DNA of 64,000 nucleotides from Paraspadella gotoi (lineage: Eukaryota; Chaetognatha), in NCBI GenBank assembly GCA_051294375.1, contig CM119265.1, positions 24,859,605-24,923,604 on the forward strand, written 5' to 3'. Each line of letters opens with the position of its first letter. The stretch's first letter is position 1. This document shows, piece by piece, positions 22,155 to 37,100 of the stretch. Under the pieces are notes generated by a model that saw only the letters and a list, made by a program, of their open reading frames with translations, ran no database searches and was not told the origin of the DNA. Position numbers and translations under genes: made by a program.

Positions 22155-25100
22155 ATGGGAGCCAAGTGTTGTAAAAAAAACCCGGAGAAGATGAATACCA
22201 AGGACGCGGGCTCGTCCTACTCTCCCTTCGTGGGGATGATCTTCATCTTTAATCTCATCGTCGGGACGGGAACACTCGCGCTGCCGAAGGCATTCAAAGT
22301 CGCCGGATGGGTTCTGAGGTAGGACGGGGAGTTGGGGGTAGAAATAGAGAATGAAGGGGCGTTGTTAGGACAATTACTAAGTTGAGGATTAAAACCTGCG
22401 GGGAGCTTGTACAAAATGGTCGACGGAAATACATATGTATGCCTAATATACCTACTTTACCTACCTACCCGGAATCTCTCTCGCTTTATTAACAAATTTT
22501 ATAAAAAAAATTTTTTATTATAATAACATGCCTAAACTTTTGAGTATTTTCTGTCAATCCCAAATGTTAACAAAAGGAATCCATTCTCAGTCCTCGGAAT
22601 AGCACAATCAACAGTTGTGCTGATTTTCCGCTGAGTTGGCTCAGCTTGACGGCACTAGGCACTAGTGTGACCGTGCCCGTGGTACTAACCCTAATATGCC
22701 AAGAGAGATGGCATCTCAGGAAACCCGGCAGTAGCAGCAGATCCCGACTCTATAATCCACTTCGTCGGTCCGAATTATTATAAATTATTAAAAAAAAATG
22801 ATGTCCGTCAGTCCGTTCGTCCACCTTAGCAAAAAACTCCAATCGCTCATGATTGGATTGATAGAATGAGTAGGAAAGTGTATGATAAAGAATGGGTAGG
22901 AAAGTGTTTGATAAAGCTGGATCTAAATTTTTGATGGAATCGTAGGAGTGGAAAAGAGTTTAAATTAGAAAACCAAAATACTTTTTTTTCAAGTTTCTCT
23001 CTCTCTATCTCTCTCTGATTGATTGATTGACTGATTGACCAAATTATGCCAGTTGACCAAATTATTCAAGTGACCAAATTCTGCAAGCTGACCGAATTAT
23101 GCCAGTTGATAAAAATATGACTGTTGACTAAATTATGCCAGTTGACCAAATTATGTCAGATGACAAAATTATGCCAGTTGAGCAAATTATGCCAGTTGAC
23201 CAAATTTGCAAGTTGAGCAAATTATGCTTGTTGAGCAAATTATATCAGTTTACTAAATTATGTCAGTTGACCAAATTAAGTAAGTTGACTTAATTAGTAC
23301 AGTTGACTAAATTATGCCAGTTGACTAAATTATGCCAGTTGACAAATTATGCCAATTGACCAAATTATGCCTGATAAGAATAGTCCGTCCTTTTCTCTCT
23401 AAAGACTCGTTCAGGTTATTTTAAAATGACCACTATTTAAAGTGACCATTGTGATTATTTTTACTTTCGTTTTTAGTTTCTCTTCAGAGCGAAAACGTTG
23501 TACCCGCTTCGAAAACCCGTTTTTATGGGTCTCCGGTAGGATTTTGATTAATAAAGTTTCACAATAAAATAAGAAACGTCTTTTCTATTCGGGCCCATGT
23601 TAAAGCAGTCGGAACGGGCAACATTTGAATGTTTGCCTTCGCGAGCATGAGACCAAAATATCTCACAATGCCAGTTGACCAAATTATGCCTGCTGAGAAA
23701 ATTATGTCAGTCTACCAAATTATGCCAGTTGATCAAATTATGCCAGTTGACCAAAATATGCCAGTTAACCAAATAATGCAAGTTGATTAAATTATGCAAG
23801 TTGATTAAATTATGCAAGTTGATCAAATTATGCAAATGGCCCAAATTATGCAAAATTACCAAATTATTCAAGTTGATCAAATAATGTAAGTTGGTATTGG
23901 CGTTGATAGACCAATTGATTTATAGATTTTTTCGTAGATTTATTAAGTCTGTCATGATTTGTTGTGTTACGATATGTTAAGATCTGTTAAGATCACAAAT
24001 TGAAAATCAGAAAGAATTATCGTGATTTATCATTGGATAAGCTTATTAACGCTTAATTATCGTAGGTAGATCAGACATTGTTTGCTCAAACTTGTTTACT
24101 CATTGCCAATAAATTATATAAATTCATTTATTCCATGGCTTTTACTTTTCAGTTTGGTATTGCTTGCCTTTATCGGTTTTACTGCGTTTCTGACGGCAAC
24201 GTTCATTGTGGAGGTCATGGCATGCGCTAATGCCTTGGAACGATGGCACGAGAAGGTAGTCGTTTCGATTTTTTTTTCCTTAGAATCTGGGTTAAATTGT
24301 AAAAATTTAAAAAACATTACTTCTTTTTTCCGTGAAAGAAAATAGAAGAAGAGAAATCTCCACCTGAAGAGGGAGAAGAAAATGAGGAACCAGAAAGCGA
24401 GGAAAAACCGTTAATCAAAAAAGGGTGAGATGGAAACCGATCGATTATTTCATTTACATGAAATCAGCCTGCAGTTGTCTTAGATATGGCGTTGTATTGT
24501 AAATATGTAAATATCCGCAACTTCTTCAACCCTCCTAGCAGCCATGGAACGAGTCCTGGACTTGGAAATAGGGTTGAGGGTTTTCCAGGGGGGCAAAGGA
24601 TATTTACGGCTGTCCTCACGTTTCCCGCAGTGTAGGTACCGTTAAGGATCTATCCCGGTACCTAATGGTCAATTGGTCATGAGCTGATGGTATTACTCCC
24701 TGAGCCTCAGGGTCACGACTGAAAGAGTCAATCTTGTTGAAAAATCTCGACTACAGTATAAAACATTATAGTTCAAGAATTTTATATAATATTAGACTAA
24801 ATAATTTTTGATCGAAAACTTTTCTACGTGCTCAGTGATGAGGAGAAACCTGGGGAATACGAAATAACTAAGAAAATGGACATGGCAGCGATGGCGACAA
24901 TGTTTTATAGTAAAGCTGGTCTGGTTTTCTTTTACATCTGTATTCTCTTGTATTTGTATGGAGATTTAGGTATGTTCAAACAACAGTTTTTTTTCACGAA
25001 TTCGTCATTATGCTAATTTATCTATTTATGACCGTTGATTTTTACTTAGCTATTTATGGTGCAGCGGTTCCAAAATCACTGAGAGATGTAGTTTGTAATT

Positions 25101-28100
25101 ACGACCCAAATAGTAAAAAGAACAAAACAGAAAAAGAAAAAAAGGTACTTCGTTATTTAATGTACCTCAACAGATTGTATATAATATGACTTACCTGTGT
25201 TATAATTAAAGTATATTGAATTGACTGACAGGCGGGATAATTATCGCCTGTTTAATTGTTGGGTTCAGAACTGCGGATCTGCCTTTAGTCTGTCACTGTA
25301 GCTGTATAATACAGTGTATATAATAAGATTTCCTCAAAAGATAATGCTAACGTACTCTTACTCCAGCAGGATTATGCCGATAAACTTGAGCGGGGTATTG
25401 GGTTAATGCGTTGCAACAGTATCTTTAATAAAGATACTATCTTTATTATAAGATTTCTTGACTTCCGCAATGTCTTGCACATTGATAAGATTAAAGATTT
25501 TTATTCTATTTGCAGAGCGAGTCTCTGCACGAAGGACAACCGTGTTTTAAGGAGCATATTCATGGTTTAACGCGATTTCAACTGTATCAGATATTCTTGG
25601 CAGCATTTATCGTAATAATGCTACCATTCGCTTTTTTCAATCTTCAAAAAACTACCTGGTTGCAAATTTTAACGTCCATATTGAGGTAAAGATTTAGTTT
25701 ATTTTAAATTATTGTAATGAGCTGTCAAAAGTTGAGGGGAATCAGTAACAATCAATTAATTTTTTTTGTTTTTCCGACTTAAAAAAGTTTTTCTCCAAAA
25801 TTAGTCTTAACTTTTCAATTGCAACTATTTGGTCCACCTTTTATTATTTTAATTAATATTATTCAGCAATTGTGATATATTTTAATTTTACTAAACAAGA
25901 TCTACCTTTCTCTGTAAAGGTGGTTGGCGTTTATAATTATGATAACTCTTGCATCTATTCGTCTTAAAACAGGTATTATATATTTTGATGCTGCCATCAT
26001 AAAGAACAATTCGCTCTTTTTATCTCTTTTTATCTCGTTTAGAATTGCTTCATTGTGCCCTCGTCGTCGTTGTCACGCTTTTTTATAATAGGAAATTTTA
26101 AAAGTGTATAACCATTAGAAGCTAAAAAATTAGATTTGGTTTTTCATCATCAAGGTCTTTTAAATTGTCATTTTAAAATACTCGGATTTGTTTGTTTTAT
26201 TTACAAAACAATTATATCTATTCTTATAAAAGTGTGATACCATAGGAAGCTAAAGATTTAGATATGGCTTCTCATCAAATCTTTGAAATTGTCATGTTTC
26301 ATTTCAATACTCAGATTTGTAAATATTTTATTTATAAAATAATTTTTATATAAAAACTCCTACGAATTACGTTTTAATTATATGTCTCGCTCTCTCTCTC
26401 TCTGTTAATTATATGTCGCTCTCTCTCTCTCTCTTTTTCTCCGTCGCTCCGCTGCAGCGGCTGGACTTCTCTCTCTCTCTCATATACGCATTTGTTTAGT
26501 TTATTTACAATGAATGGCTCATTATTTAATCTCGCATTGAAACTCTTGTAAAATAATCACGTTAATACGAGCACGAATATTTTATCACATTTCAGGTCCT
26601 ATTTCGGATCCACCTCCAAAACTATTTTACCCAAGCAAAGTACCTAATTTATTCGGCGCCTCAGTTTACGCATTTATGTGCCACCATTCAATTCCGGGGA
26701 TGGTGACCCCTATAAGGAACAAGGTATTATTCCGTTTACCATTTAGACTTTTTTCCCTTCAGCCAGTCTATCATATTATACCTGGTTTAATCTTTAATTC
26801 GTTTGCTTCCAAAAACTTTTAAAAATTAAAGACAGATTTTATGAAATAAATATTTTTTTAGGCCAAAATGAATGTTATATTTCTCGCTGATTTCACTGTC
26901 ATTCTAGTTTTTTACTCACTACTGTCTCTCACCGGTGCTTTTGCGTTTACAGGTACAGTGTAATTATTAACTTTTGATAAAGCGTAATGTTATTATATCA
27001 TATTAAATAAAAAATAATTAAAACAAGGACGAGTAATTCTTATGTTACAATTATTCGTGATCGCATTTCTACCATGATGGAAAAAAAATTGTTTCGGTTT
27101 GGAAAAGTTGGTTAATTTCATTATCTAATATATTTTTTGCCGGTAAATAGCTTTTAATATATATTATATCTTCCTTCGGACTGATAAAAAGATTCTTTCT
27201 CAACAGCATAAAATTATTTTATGCATCCAAATATTTCCAAAAAAGGTTGTCTCTAACTATTTTCATTTCTTTTTGATCATTGTTAATTATTGTTAATATT
27301 ATATATCAGACATAATTTTTTTAAATATAGTTTTTTATCATCGCAAACGCAAAGCGATTGCGACGATATTGCTGTGGTTTTGCACATAAGTGGCGTCGTC
27401 GTTGGCGTCGTCGGCGGCGTTCCAAATTATAGATCGCCTTTTTGATGATTAAATTTGGGTGCATGAAGCTGAAAATTTATATACAGCTTCTCATCATCGA
27501 TGTCCTTAAAATTGGGTCAACTTGCATAATTTTTTTAACTTGAATTTTTTTTTCTCAGGGGCTGCGTCTGCTGATCAGTTTATTTGACAATTACAATTGA
27601 CAATGACAAAAAAAAACTTTTTCATTGTCAATGAAAAATGTTTTTTTTTGTTTTTTTTTCTTTTTTTTAGAAACTGTAACTTTAATTTTCCTCCGTACTT
27701 CATTATTTTTTTTTCGTCGGATCTGCTTATCAGCAGATCCCGACTCTATAATTCACTTTGTCGGTCCGTCGGTCCGCCCCCTCAATATTGTCGGGCACTA
27801 ACTTATATCATGTCAGAACAACAATTATGCAAAAAAAATGTCCGTCTGTCCGTCTGTCCGTCCCCCTTGAGCAAGAAAACACTAATTACTCGTGATTGGA
27901 TGGATGGATTTGAATGAAATTTTGTGTGTGGGTAGGGAAGTGTGTGATTGAGCTGGATATAAAGTTTTGATAGAATCGTCCGAGTGGAAATTGGTTTAAA
28001 TGGAAAAAACAAAAAAATATAATTCACTATTTGAACACCAATTTCTCATGAGTGGATGGGGCGATTGACCTGGAATTTTGTATGTGAGTAGGAAAGTGTG

Positions 28101-31100
28101 TGATTGAACAGGAAACCAAGTTTTCGATGGAATTGTTTGAGTGGAAATGAGTTTAATGGAATAAAACAAAAAACCTGTTTCACTAATTGATTATGATTTT
28201 TTTTCCTTTTATATTAAATGTATATGCAGATGTATTATATAATCAAATAATTAATCAGTTAATTAATCAATTAATTAATCACTAATTAATTATTCAGTCA
28301 ATCAATCCGTCCATCCGTCCCACCTTAGCGAAAAGCCCCAATAACTCGTGATTGGCCTGGTTGGATCGGAATGAAATTTTGTGTATGGGTAGGAACATGT
28401 GTGATGAAGCTGGATATAAAGTTTCGACGGAATCATGTGAGTGGATATGAGTTTAAATGGAAAAAACATAAGTCGCATTTACTAAAATCTTTTTACTTAT
28501 TTTAACCAATAAATACTCTAATTAGTAATTAATCATAATTGGATGGATAGATCGAGTTCAAATTTTGTGTGTGGGTAGAAAATGTGTGACGAAGCTTGAT
28601 ATAAAGTTTCGGTAATGAGTGGAAATGAGTTTAAATGAAAAAAATATGAGTCACATTTACTTGACTCTTTTTACTTATTTTAACCATAATAGATTGAGAT
28701 GAAATTTTGTGAGCGGGAAGGAAAATTTGTGAAGAAGCTTGATGTAAAGTTTTGACGGAATTGTGCCAGTAGAAATGAGTTTAAATGGAAAAAATATAAG
28801 TCACATTTACCTTATTTGAAGGACATCGATGATGATAAGCTGTATATAAATTTATAATTAATTATTAAATATTAAAATTAATTAATTAATTAATTAATTT
28901 TCGTAGGCAGATTCGACATTGTTTGCTCAAACTTGTTAATTGACAATCGCAAAATAGAATTTTTCTTTCTGTTTACAATAAAATAAGAAACGTCTTTCTA
29001 TTCGGGCCCATGTTAAAGCAGTCGGAACGGGCAACATTTGAATGTTTGCCTTCGCGAGCATGAGACCAAATATCTCACAATGCCAGTTGACCAAATTATG
29101 CCTGCTGAGAAAATTATGTCCAGTCTACCAAATTATGCCAGTTGATCAAATTATGCCAGTTGACCAAAATATGCCAGTTAACCAAATAATGCAAGTTGAT
29201 TAAATTATGCAAGTTGATTAAATTATGCAAGTTGATCAAATTATGCAAATGGCCCAAATTATGCAAAATTACCAAATTATTCAAGTTGATCAAATAATGT
29301 AAGTTGGTATTGGCGTTGATAGACCAATTGATTTATAGATTTTTTCGTAGATTTATTAAGTCTGTCATGATTTGTTGTGTTACGATATGTTAAGATCTGT
29401 TAAGATCACAAATTGAAAATCAGAAAGAATTATCGTGATTTATCATTGGATAAGCTTATTAACGCTTAATTATCGTAGGTAGATCAGACATTGTTTGCTC
29501 AAACTTGTTTACTCATTGCCAATAAATTATATAAATTCATTTATTCCATGGCTTTTACTTTTCAGTTTGGTATTGCTTGCCTTTATCGGTTTTACTGCGT
29601 TTCTGACGGCAACGTTCATTGTGGAGGTCATGGCATGCGCTAATGCCTTGGAACGATGGCACGAGAAGGTAGTCGTTTCGATTTTTTTTTCCTTAGAATC
29701 TGGGTTAAATTGTAAAAATTTAAAAAACATTACTTCTTTTTTCCGTGAAAGAAAATAGAAGAAGAGAAATCTCCACCTGAAGAGGGAGAAGAAAATGAGG
29801 AACCAGAAAGCGAGGAAAAACCGTTAATCAAAAAAGGGTGAGATGGAAACCGATCGATTATTTCATTTACATGAAATCAGCCTGCAGTTGTCTTAGATAT
29901 GGCGTTGTATTGTAAATATGTAAATATCCGCAACTTCTTCAACCCTCCTAGCAGCCATGGAACGAGTCCTGGACTTGGAAATAGGGTTGAGGGTTTTCCA
30001 GGGGGCAAAGGATATTTACGGCTGTCCTCGACGTTTCCCGCAGTGTAGGTACCGTTAAGGATCTATCCCGGTACCTAATGGTCAATTGGTCATGAGCTGA
30101 TGGTATTACTCCCTGAGCCTCAGGGTCACGACTGAAAGAGTCAATCTTGTTGAAAAATCTCGACTACAGTATAAAACATTATAGTTCAAGAATTTTATAT
30201 AATATTAGACTAAATAATTTTTGATCGAAAACTTTTCTACGTGCTCAGTGATGAGGAGAAACCTGGGGAATACGAAATAACTAAGAAAATGGACATGGCA
30301 GCGATGGCGACAATGTTTTATAGTAAAGCTGGTCTGGTTTTCTTTTACATCTGTATTCTCTTGTATTTGTATGGAGATTTAGGTATGTTCAAACAACAGT
30401 TTTTTTTCACGAATTCGTCATTATGCTAATTTTATCTATTTATGACCGTTGATTTTTACTTAGCTATTTATGGTGCAGCGGTTCCAAAATCACTGAGAGA
30501 TGTAGTTTGTAATTACGACCAAATAGTAAAAAGAACAAAACAGAAAAAGAAAAAAAAGGTACTTCTGTGGCAGCAAGACTTAAGCTGCCTCACTGCTGTC
30601 CGTCCTCAGCCTCGTCTCAATGGCTGAGCAGGCTATCCTCCCGTTGCCATAAGTGGTGAGCCCTACTCTCAACACGCAACCGCTGCGCACCGTGCGCCCA
30701 CGCTTACGTCGCTGTAGGGTATGCATATCACGCCTATGCCCTACTTCTCTGGTAACGCTCCAGACTCGCTCGCTCGCTCGCCCGCTCGCTCTCACTATGG
30801 CAATGAGATCAAACCTTCTCTCAGACATCTCCTCAGGATTGAGGCCCTGTGGAGAAGTCTGGTGGGGGATCCTGTGGCAGCAAGACTTAAAGCTGCCTCA
30901 CTGCTGTCCGTCCTCAGCCTCGTCTCAATGGCTGAGCAGGCTAAATCATCTCATTCCATCCGTGCGTCCCGGGTTCAATCCCTGGGTATCCCGGTTCTGG
31001 CTTAAATGTGACGGTGCCGGTATAATCATGCCAGTGACAGGAGGCGGTCACTGAGGGTCCGCAGCCCCTACGCCAGTTGGTGAGATACCCGCGCCCGGGT

Positions 31101-34100
31101 ATCACAGGCTATCCTCCCGTTGCCATACTTCGTTATTTAATGTACCTCAACAGATTGTATATAATATGACTTACCTGTGTTATAATTAAAGTATATTGAA
31201 TTGACTGACAGGCGGATAATTATCGCCTGTTTAATTGTTGGGTTCAGAACTGCGGATCTGCCTTTAGTCTGTCACTGTAGCTGTATAATACAGTGTATAT
31301 AATAAGATTTCCTCAAAAGATAATGCTACGTACTCTTACTCCAGCAGGATTATGCCGATAAAACTTGAGCGGGGTATTGGGTTAATGCGTTGCAACAGTA
31401 TCTTTAATAAAGGATACTATCTTTATTATAAGATTTCTTGACTTCCGCAATGTCTTGCACATTGATAAGATTAAGATTTTTATTCTATTTGCAGAGCGAG
31501 TCTCTGCACGAAGGACAACCGTGTTTTAAGGAGCATATTCATGGTTTAACGCGATTTCAACTGTATCAGATATTCTTGGCAGCATTTATCGTAATAATGC
31601 TACCATTCGCTTTTTTCAATCTTCAAAAAACTACCTGGTTGCAAATTTTAACGTCCATATTGAGGTAAAGATTTAGTTTATTTTAAATTATTGTAATGAG
31701 CTGTCAAAAGTTGAGGGGAATCAGTAACAATCAATTAATTTTTTTTGTTTTTCCGACTTAAAAAAGTTTTTCTCCAAAATTAGTCTTAACTTTTCAATTG
31801 CAACTATTTGGTCCACCTTTTATTATTTTAATTAATATTATTCAGCAATTGTGATATATTTTAATTTTACTAAACAAGATCTACCTTTCTCTGTAAAGGT
31901 GGTTGGCGTTTATAATTATGATAACTCTTGCATCTATTCGTCTTAAAACAGGTATTATATATTTTGATGCTGCCATCATAAAGAACAATTCGCTCTTTTT
32001 ATCTCTTTTATCTCGTTTAGAATTGCTTCATTGTGCCCTCGTCGTCGTTGTCACGCTTTTTTATAATAGGAAATTTTAAAAGTGTATAACCATTAGAAGC
32101 TAAAAATTAGATTTGGTTTTTCATCATCAAGGTCTTTTAAATTGTCATTTTAAAATACTCGGATTTGTTTGTTTTATTTACAAAACAATTATATCTATTC
32201 TTATAAAAGTGTGATACCATAGGAAGCTAAAGATTTAGATATGGCTTCTCATCAAATCTTTGAAATTGTCATGTTTCATTTCAATACTCAGATTTGTAAA
32301 TATTTTATTTTATAAAATAATTTTTATATAAAAACTCCTACGAATTACGTTTTAATTTATGTCTCGCTCTCTTCTCTCTTTAATTATATGTCGCTCTCTC
32401 TCTCTCTCTTTTTCTCCGTCGCTCCGCTGCAGCGGCTGGACTTCTCTCTCTCTCTCATATACGCATTTGTTTAGTTTATTTACAATGAATGGCTCATTAT
32501 TTAATCTCGCATTGAAACTCTTGTAAAATAATCACGTTAATACGAGCACGAATATTTTATCACATTTCAGGTCCTATTTCGGATCCACCTCCAAAACTAT
32601 TTTACCCAAGCAAAGTACCTAATTTATTCGGCGCCTCAGTTTACGCATTTATGTGCCACCATTCAATTCCGGGGATGGTGACCCCTATAGGAACAAGGTA
32701 TTATTCCGTTTACCATTTAGACTTTTTTCCCTTCAGCCAGTCTATCATATTATACCTGGTTTAATCTTTAATTCGTTTGCTTCCAAAAACTTTTAAAAAT
32801 TAAAGACAGATTTTATGAAATAAATATTTTTTTAGGCCAAAATGAATGTTATATTTCTCGCTGATTTCACTGTCATTCTAGTTTTTTTACTCACTACTGT
32901 CTCTCACCGGTGCTTTTGCGTTTACAGGTACAGTGTAATTATTAATTTTGATAAAGCGTAATGTTATTATATCATATTAAATAAAAAATAATTAAAACAA
33001 GGACGAGTAATTCTTATGTTAAATTATTCGTGATCGCATTTCTACCATGATGGAAAAAAAAATTGTTTCGGTTTGGAAAATGGTTAATTTCATTATCTAA
33101 TATATTTTTTGCCGGTAAATAGCTTTAATATATATTATATCTTCCTTCGGACTGATAAAAAGATTCTTTCTCAACAGCATAAAATTATTTTATGCATCCA
33201 AATATTTCCAAAAAAGGTTGCTCTACTATTTTCATTTCTTTTTGATCATTGTTAATTATTGTTAATATTATATATCAGACATAATTTTTTTAAATATAGT
33301 TTTTTATCATCGCAAACGCAAAGCGATTGCGACGATATTGCTGTGGTTTTGCACATAAGTGGCGTCGTCGTTGGCGTCGTCGGCGGCGTTCCAAATTATA
33401 GATCGCCTTTTTGATGATTAAATTTGGGTGCATGAAGCTGAAAATTTATATACAGCTTCTCATCATCGATGTCCTTAAAATTGGGCAACTTGGCATAATT
33501 TTTTTAACTTGAATTTTTTTTTTCTCAGGGGCTGCGTCTGCTGATCAGTTTATTTGACAATTACAATTGACAATGACAAAAAAAAACTTTTTCATTGTCA
33601 ATGAAAAATGTTTTTTTTGTTTTTTTTTCTTTTTTTTAGAAACTGTAACTTTAATTTTCCTCCGTACTTCATTATTTTTTTTTCGTCGGATCTGCTTATC
33701 AGCAGATCCCGACTCTATAATTCACTTTGTCGGTCCGTCGGTCCGCCCCCTCAATATTGTCGGGCACTAACTTATATCATGTCAGAAAACAATTATGCAA
33801 AAAAAATGTCCGTCTGTCCGTCTGTCCGTCCCACCTTAGCAAAAAACACTAATTACTCGTGATTGGATGGATGGATTTGAATGAAATTTTGTGTGTGGGT
33901 AGGGAAGTGTGTGATTGAGCTGGATATAAAGTTTTGATAGAATCGTCCGAGTGGAAATTGGTTTAAATGGAAAAACAAAAAAAATATAATTCACTATTTG
34001 AACACCAATTTCTCATGAGTGGATGGGGCGATTGACCTGGAATTTTGTATGTGAGTAGGAAAGTGTGTGATTGAACAGGAAACCAAGTTTCGATGGAATT

Positions 34101-37100
34101 GTTTGAGTGGAAATGAGTTTAAATGGAATAAAACAAAAAAACCTGTTCACTAATTGATTATGATTTTTTTTCCTTTTATATTAAATGTATATGCAAGATG
34201 TATTAATAAATCAAATAATTAATCAGTTAATTAATCAATTAATTAATCACTAATTAATTATTCAGTCAATCAATCCGTCCATCCGTCCCACCTTAGCGAA
34301 AAGCCCCAATAACTCGTGATTGCCTGGTTGGATCGGAATGAAATTTTGTGTATGGGTAGGAACATGTGTGATGAAGCTGGATATAAAGTTTCGACGGAAT
34401 CATGTGAGTGGATATGAGTTTAAATGGAAAAAACATAAGTCGCATTTACTAAAATCTTTTTACTTATTTTAACCAATAAATACTCTAATTAGTAATTACA
34501 TAATTGGATGGATAGATCGAGTTCAAATTTTGTGTGTGGGTAGAAAAATGTGTGACGAAGCTTGATATAAAGTTTCGGTATGAGTGGAAATGAGTTTAAA
34601 TGAAAAAAATATGAGTCACATTTACTTGACTCTTTTTACTTATTTTAACCCATAATAGATTGAGATGAAATTTTGTGAGCGGGAAGGAAAATTTGTGAAG
34701 AAGCTTGATGTAAAGTTTTGACGGAATTGTGCCAGTAGAAATGAGTTTAAATGAAAAAATATAAGTCACATTTACCTTATTTGAAGGACATCGATGATGA
34801 TAAGCTGTATATAAATTTATAATTAATTATTAAATATTAATAATTAATTAATTAATAATTTTCGTAGGCAGATTCGACATTGTTTGCTCAAACTTGTTAA
34901 TTGACAATCGCAAAATAGAATTTTTCTTTCTGTTTATAAATTAATTTTCTTTTCTCAAATTTATTTTTTTTAGTATCAAAATTTGTCGTCAATCCAGATT
35001 TTTAGTCGGATCTCCTTTCAGCAGATCCCGACTCTATAATTCACTTTGTCGGTCCGTCGGTCCGCCCCCTCAATCTTGTCGGGCATTCACTTATATCATG
35101 TCAGAATATCGAATTATGATAAATTATGCAAAAAAAAAGATGTCCGTCCGTCCGTCTGTCCATTGTCCGTCATCCGTCCCACCTTAGCAAAAAAACACCA
35201 ATTACTCGTGATTGGATGGATGGATTGGAATGAAATTTTGTGTGTGGGTAGGGAAGTGTGTGATTAAGCTGGATATGAAGTTTCGATGGAATCGTCCGAG
35301 TGGAAATGAGTTAAATGGAAAAAACAAAAAAAATATATTTCACTATTTTGAACACCAATTACTCATGAATGGATAGGGCGATTGACTTGAAATTTTGTAT
35401 TTGGGTAGAAAAGTGTGTGATTAAACTGGAAATCAAGTTTCGATGGAATCGTTTGAGTGGAAATGAGTTTAAATGGAAAAAACAAAGAATTTATTTCACT
35501 AATTTATTATGCTTCTTTTTCTTTTTATTTTAAATGTAAATGCAAGATGTATTTATTGTATTAATTAATCAAATAATTAATCATTAATTAATCATTAGTC
35601 AATTAATCAATCAAAACAAACATTTTGGATCAAATTAATTAATTGCCTAATTAATTAAATAATTAACTTGAATAAATTAATTTTTAATTAATTAAATAAT
35701 TAATTAACTTGAATTAATTATTAATTAATTAATTACCGATAATGATCGTGGGCAGATCCGACATCCTTTGCTCAAACTTTNNNNNNNNNNNNNNNNNNNN
35801 NNNNNTTTTTATTCTAAAAACTTTTATTATCGCCATTTATTCCGCAATACTCCAATATGCAAATTAGATTATAGTACTTACTGCAATATCAAATTAGTAT
35901 ATAGTAAACTATATTTTAATTTGCATATTGCAGTAAATCATAATAAAATAGAAATTCAAACAAAAAATACTTGAATTAATATGAAACATGCGATTTTAAA
36001 AGTACTTGATGATGATGATGATGATTATTATTACAAATAAAAATATACACTTTTACAACTTCCAATTAAACAAATTGTAACAATTTCTAATTGTAAACAA
36101 TTGTAACTTTTTGTCTTTCTTTTTTTTGGAAAAAGTTTTAATTAGCAAACAAAAAAAGCATTAACAATTGTAAAGGGTTGTGACATTTTTTAAAAATTAT
36201 ATATATATATATATATATTTTTTGTTAGGCATTGCCTTTTCTGGTATTAACAAAAAAAAATTTACGATGAATGAATGAATCGCGTCAATGAATGACTATC
36301 ATCGCATCAATGAATGACTATCATCGTATCAATGAATGATTATCATCGCATCAATATTTGGTTATCATCGCATCAATACTTAGTTATCATCGCATCAATA
36401 TTTGGTTACCATCAAAAGCTGGCTCGATCCTTATGCTTTTAAGATTTTTTTTCTAAGAGATTGCTTATGGCTATGTTTAAATTGTTTATGACCGTTTAGA
36501 GTTGGAAGATTTATATACTTTGAATTACGCACCCAATAATCCGAAAGCTGCTAAAGTTCCATTTGTGTGGATCTGGATTTTATATTTTGTTGCAATTTTC
36601 CCTGTATTTACAATAAGGTGCTTAATCGTTTCTCAATTGTGTAATCTTATGACTTTTGAGCTTTGGCATTGATATTGACGCTTATAACATTTTTCTTGCA
36701 TAGAAAAATTTTGTGATTGTAAACTTTTCTATCATGTACATTAGAGTGGAGCACTGGGGAACATAAATTTTATTTGAGTGAACAAACAAGGATATTTAAA
36801 CGTGAGATAGTATGATTAAGGAGTATAAAAAATATTTTGCTTATATTGTTCGGGGAACAGTATCATTAATTATAATTTATTTATAATAATATCCTTATAA
36901 AATTTTCAAAATAATTTTTTAAAAAATTTTTTAAAGATTCTGATTCTTCATAAAAAGTTAGATCAAAAATATAAAATATGTTATTAAAAATTTCAATGTC
37001 TTCAGCGTCAAAAAAGGAAAAAAAGGTCAAATTCTTCACTTTTTTGTAATAAAAACTATTATATGATGAAATATTTTTGGTCATTTTTCGCAGCTTTAAC

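Larger units (their letters stand above)
23561..28974 (+). repeat. Tandem duplication, copy 1 (TMEM104-B exons 2-9)
   Basis: A 5.4-kb block from ACAATAAAATAAGAAACGTC to TTTTTCTTTCTGTTTA. It is repeated immediately downstream in the same direction with very high identity. The exons in this copy are intact. Confidence 0.9.
28975..34936 (+). repeat. Tandem duplication, copy 2 (second set of TMEM104-B exons 2-9)
   Basis: Repeats 23561-28974. Exon copies: 29566-29668, 29752-29837, 30249-30382, 30464-30557 (one base short), 31495-31664, 31899-31951, 32571-32697 (one base short), 32836-32927 (one base long). It also carries a 561-bp insertion at 30565-31125. Small indels, mostly in homopolymers, occur throughout. 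Confidence 0.9.

Noticed and set aside
23037-23895. Regularly spaced repeats that might look like a CRISPR array
   Set aside because: The units are contiguous 18-bp minisatellite copies with no spacers, and the DNA is eukaryotic.
30580-31054. Three overlapping open frames of 82-133 codons on both strands
   Set aside because: They lie inside the inserted SINE-like element and have no recognisable protein motif.
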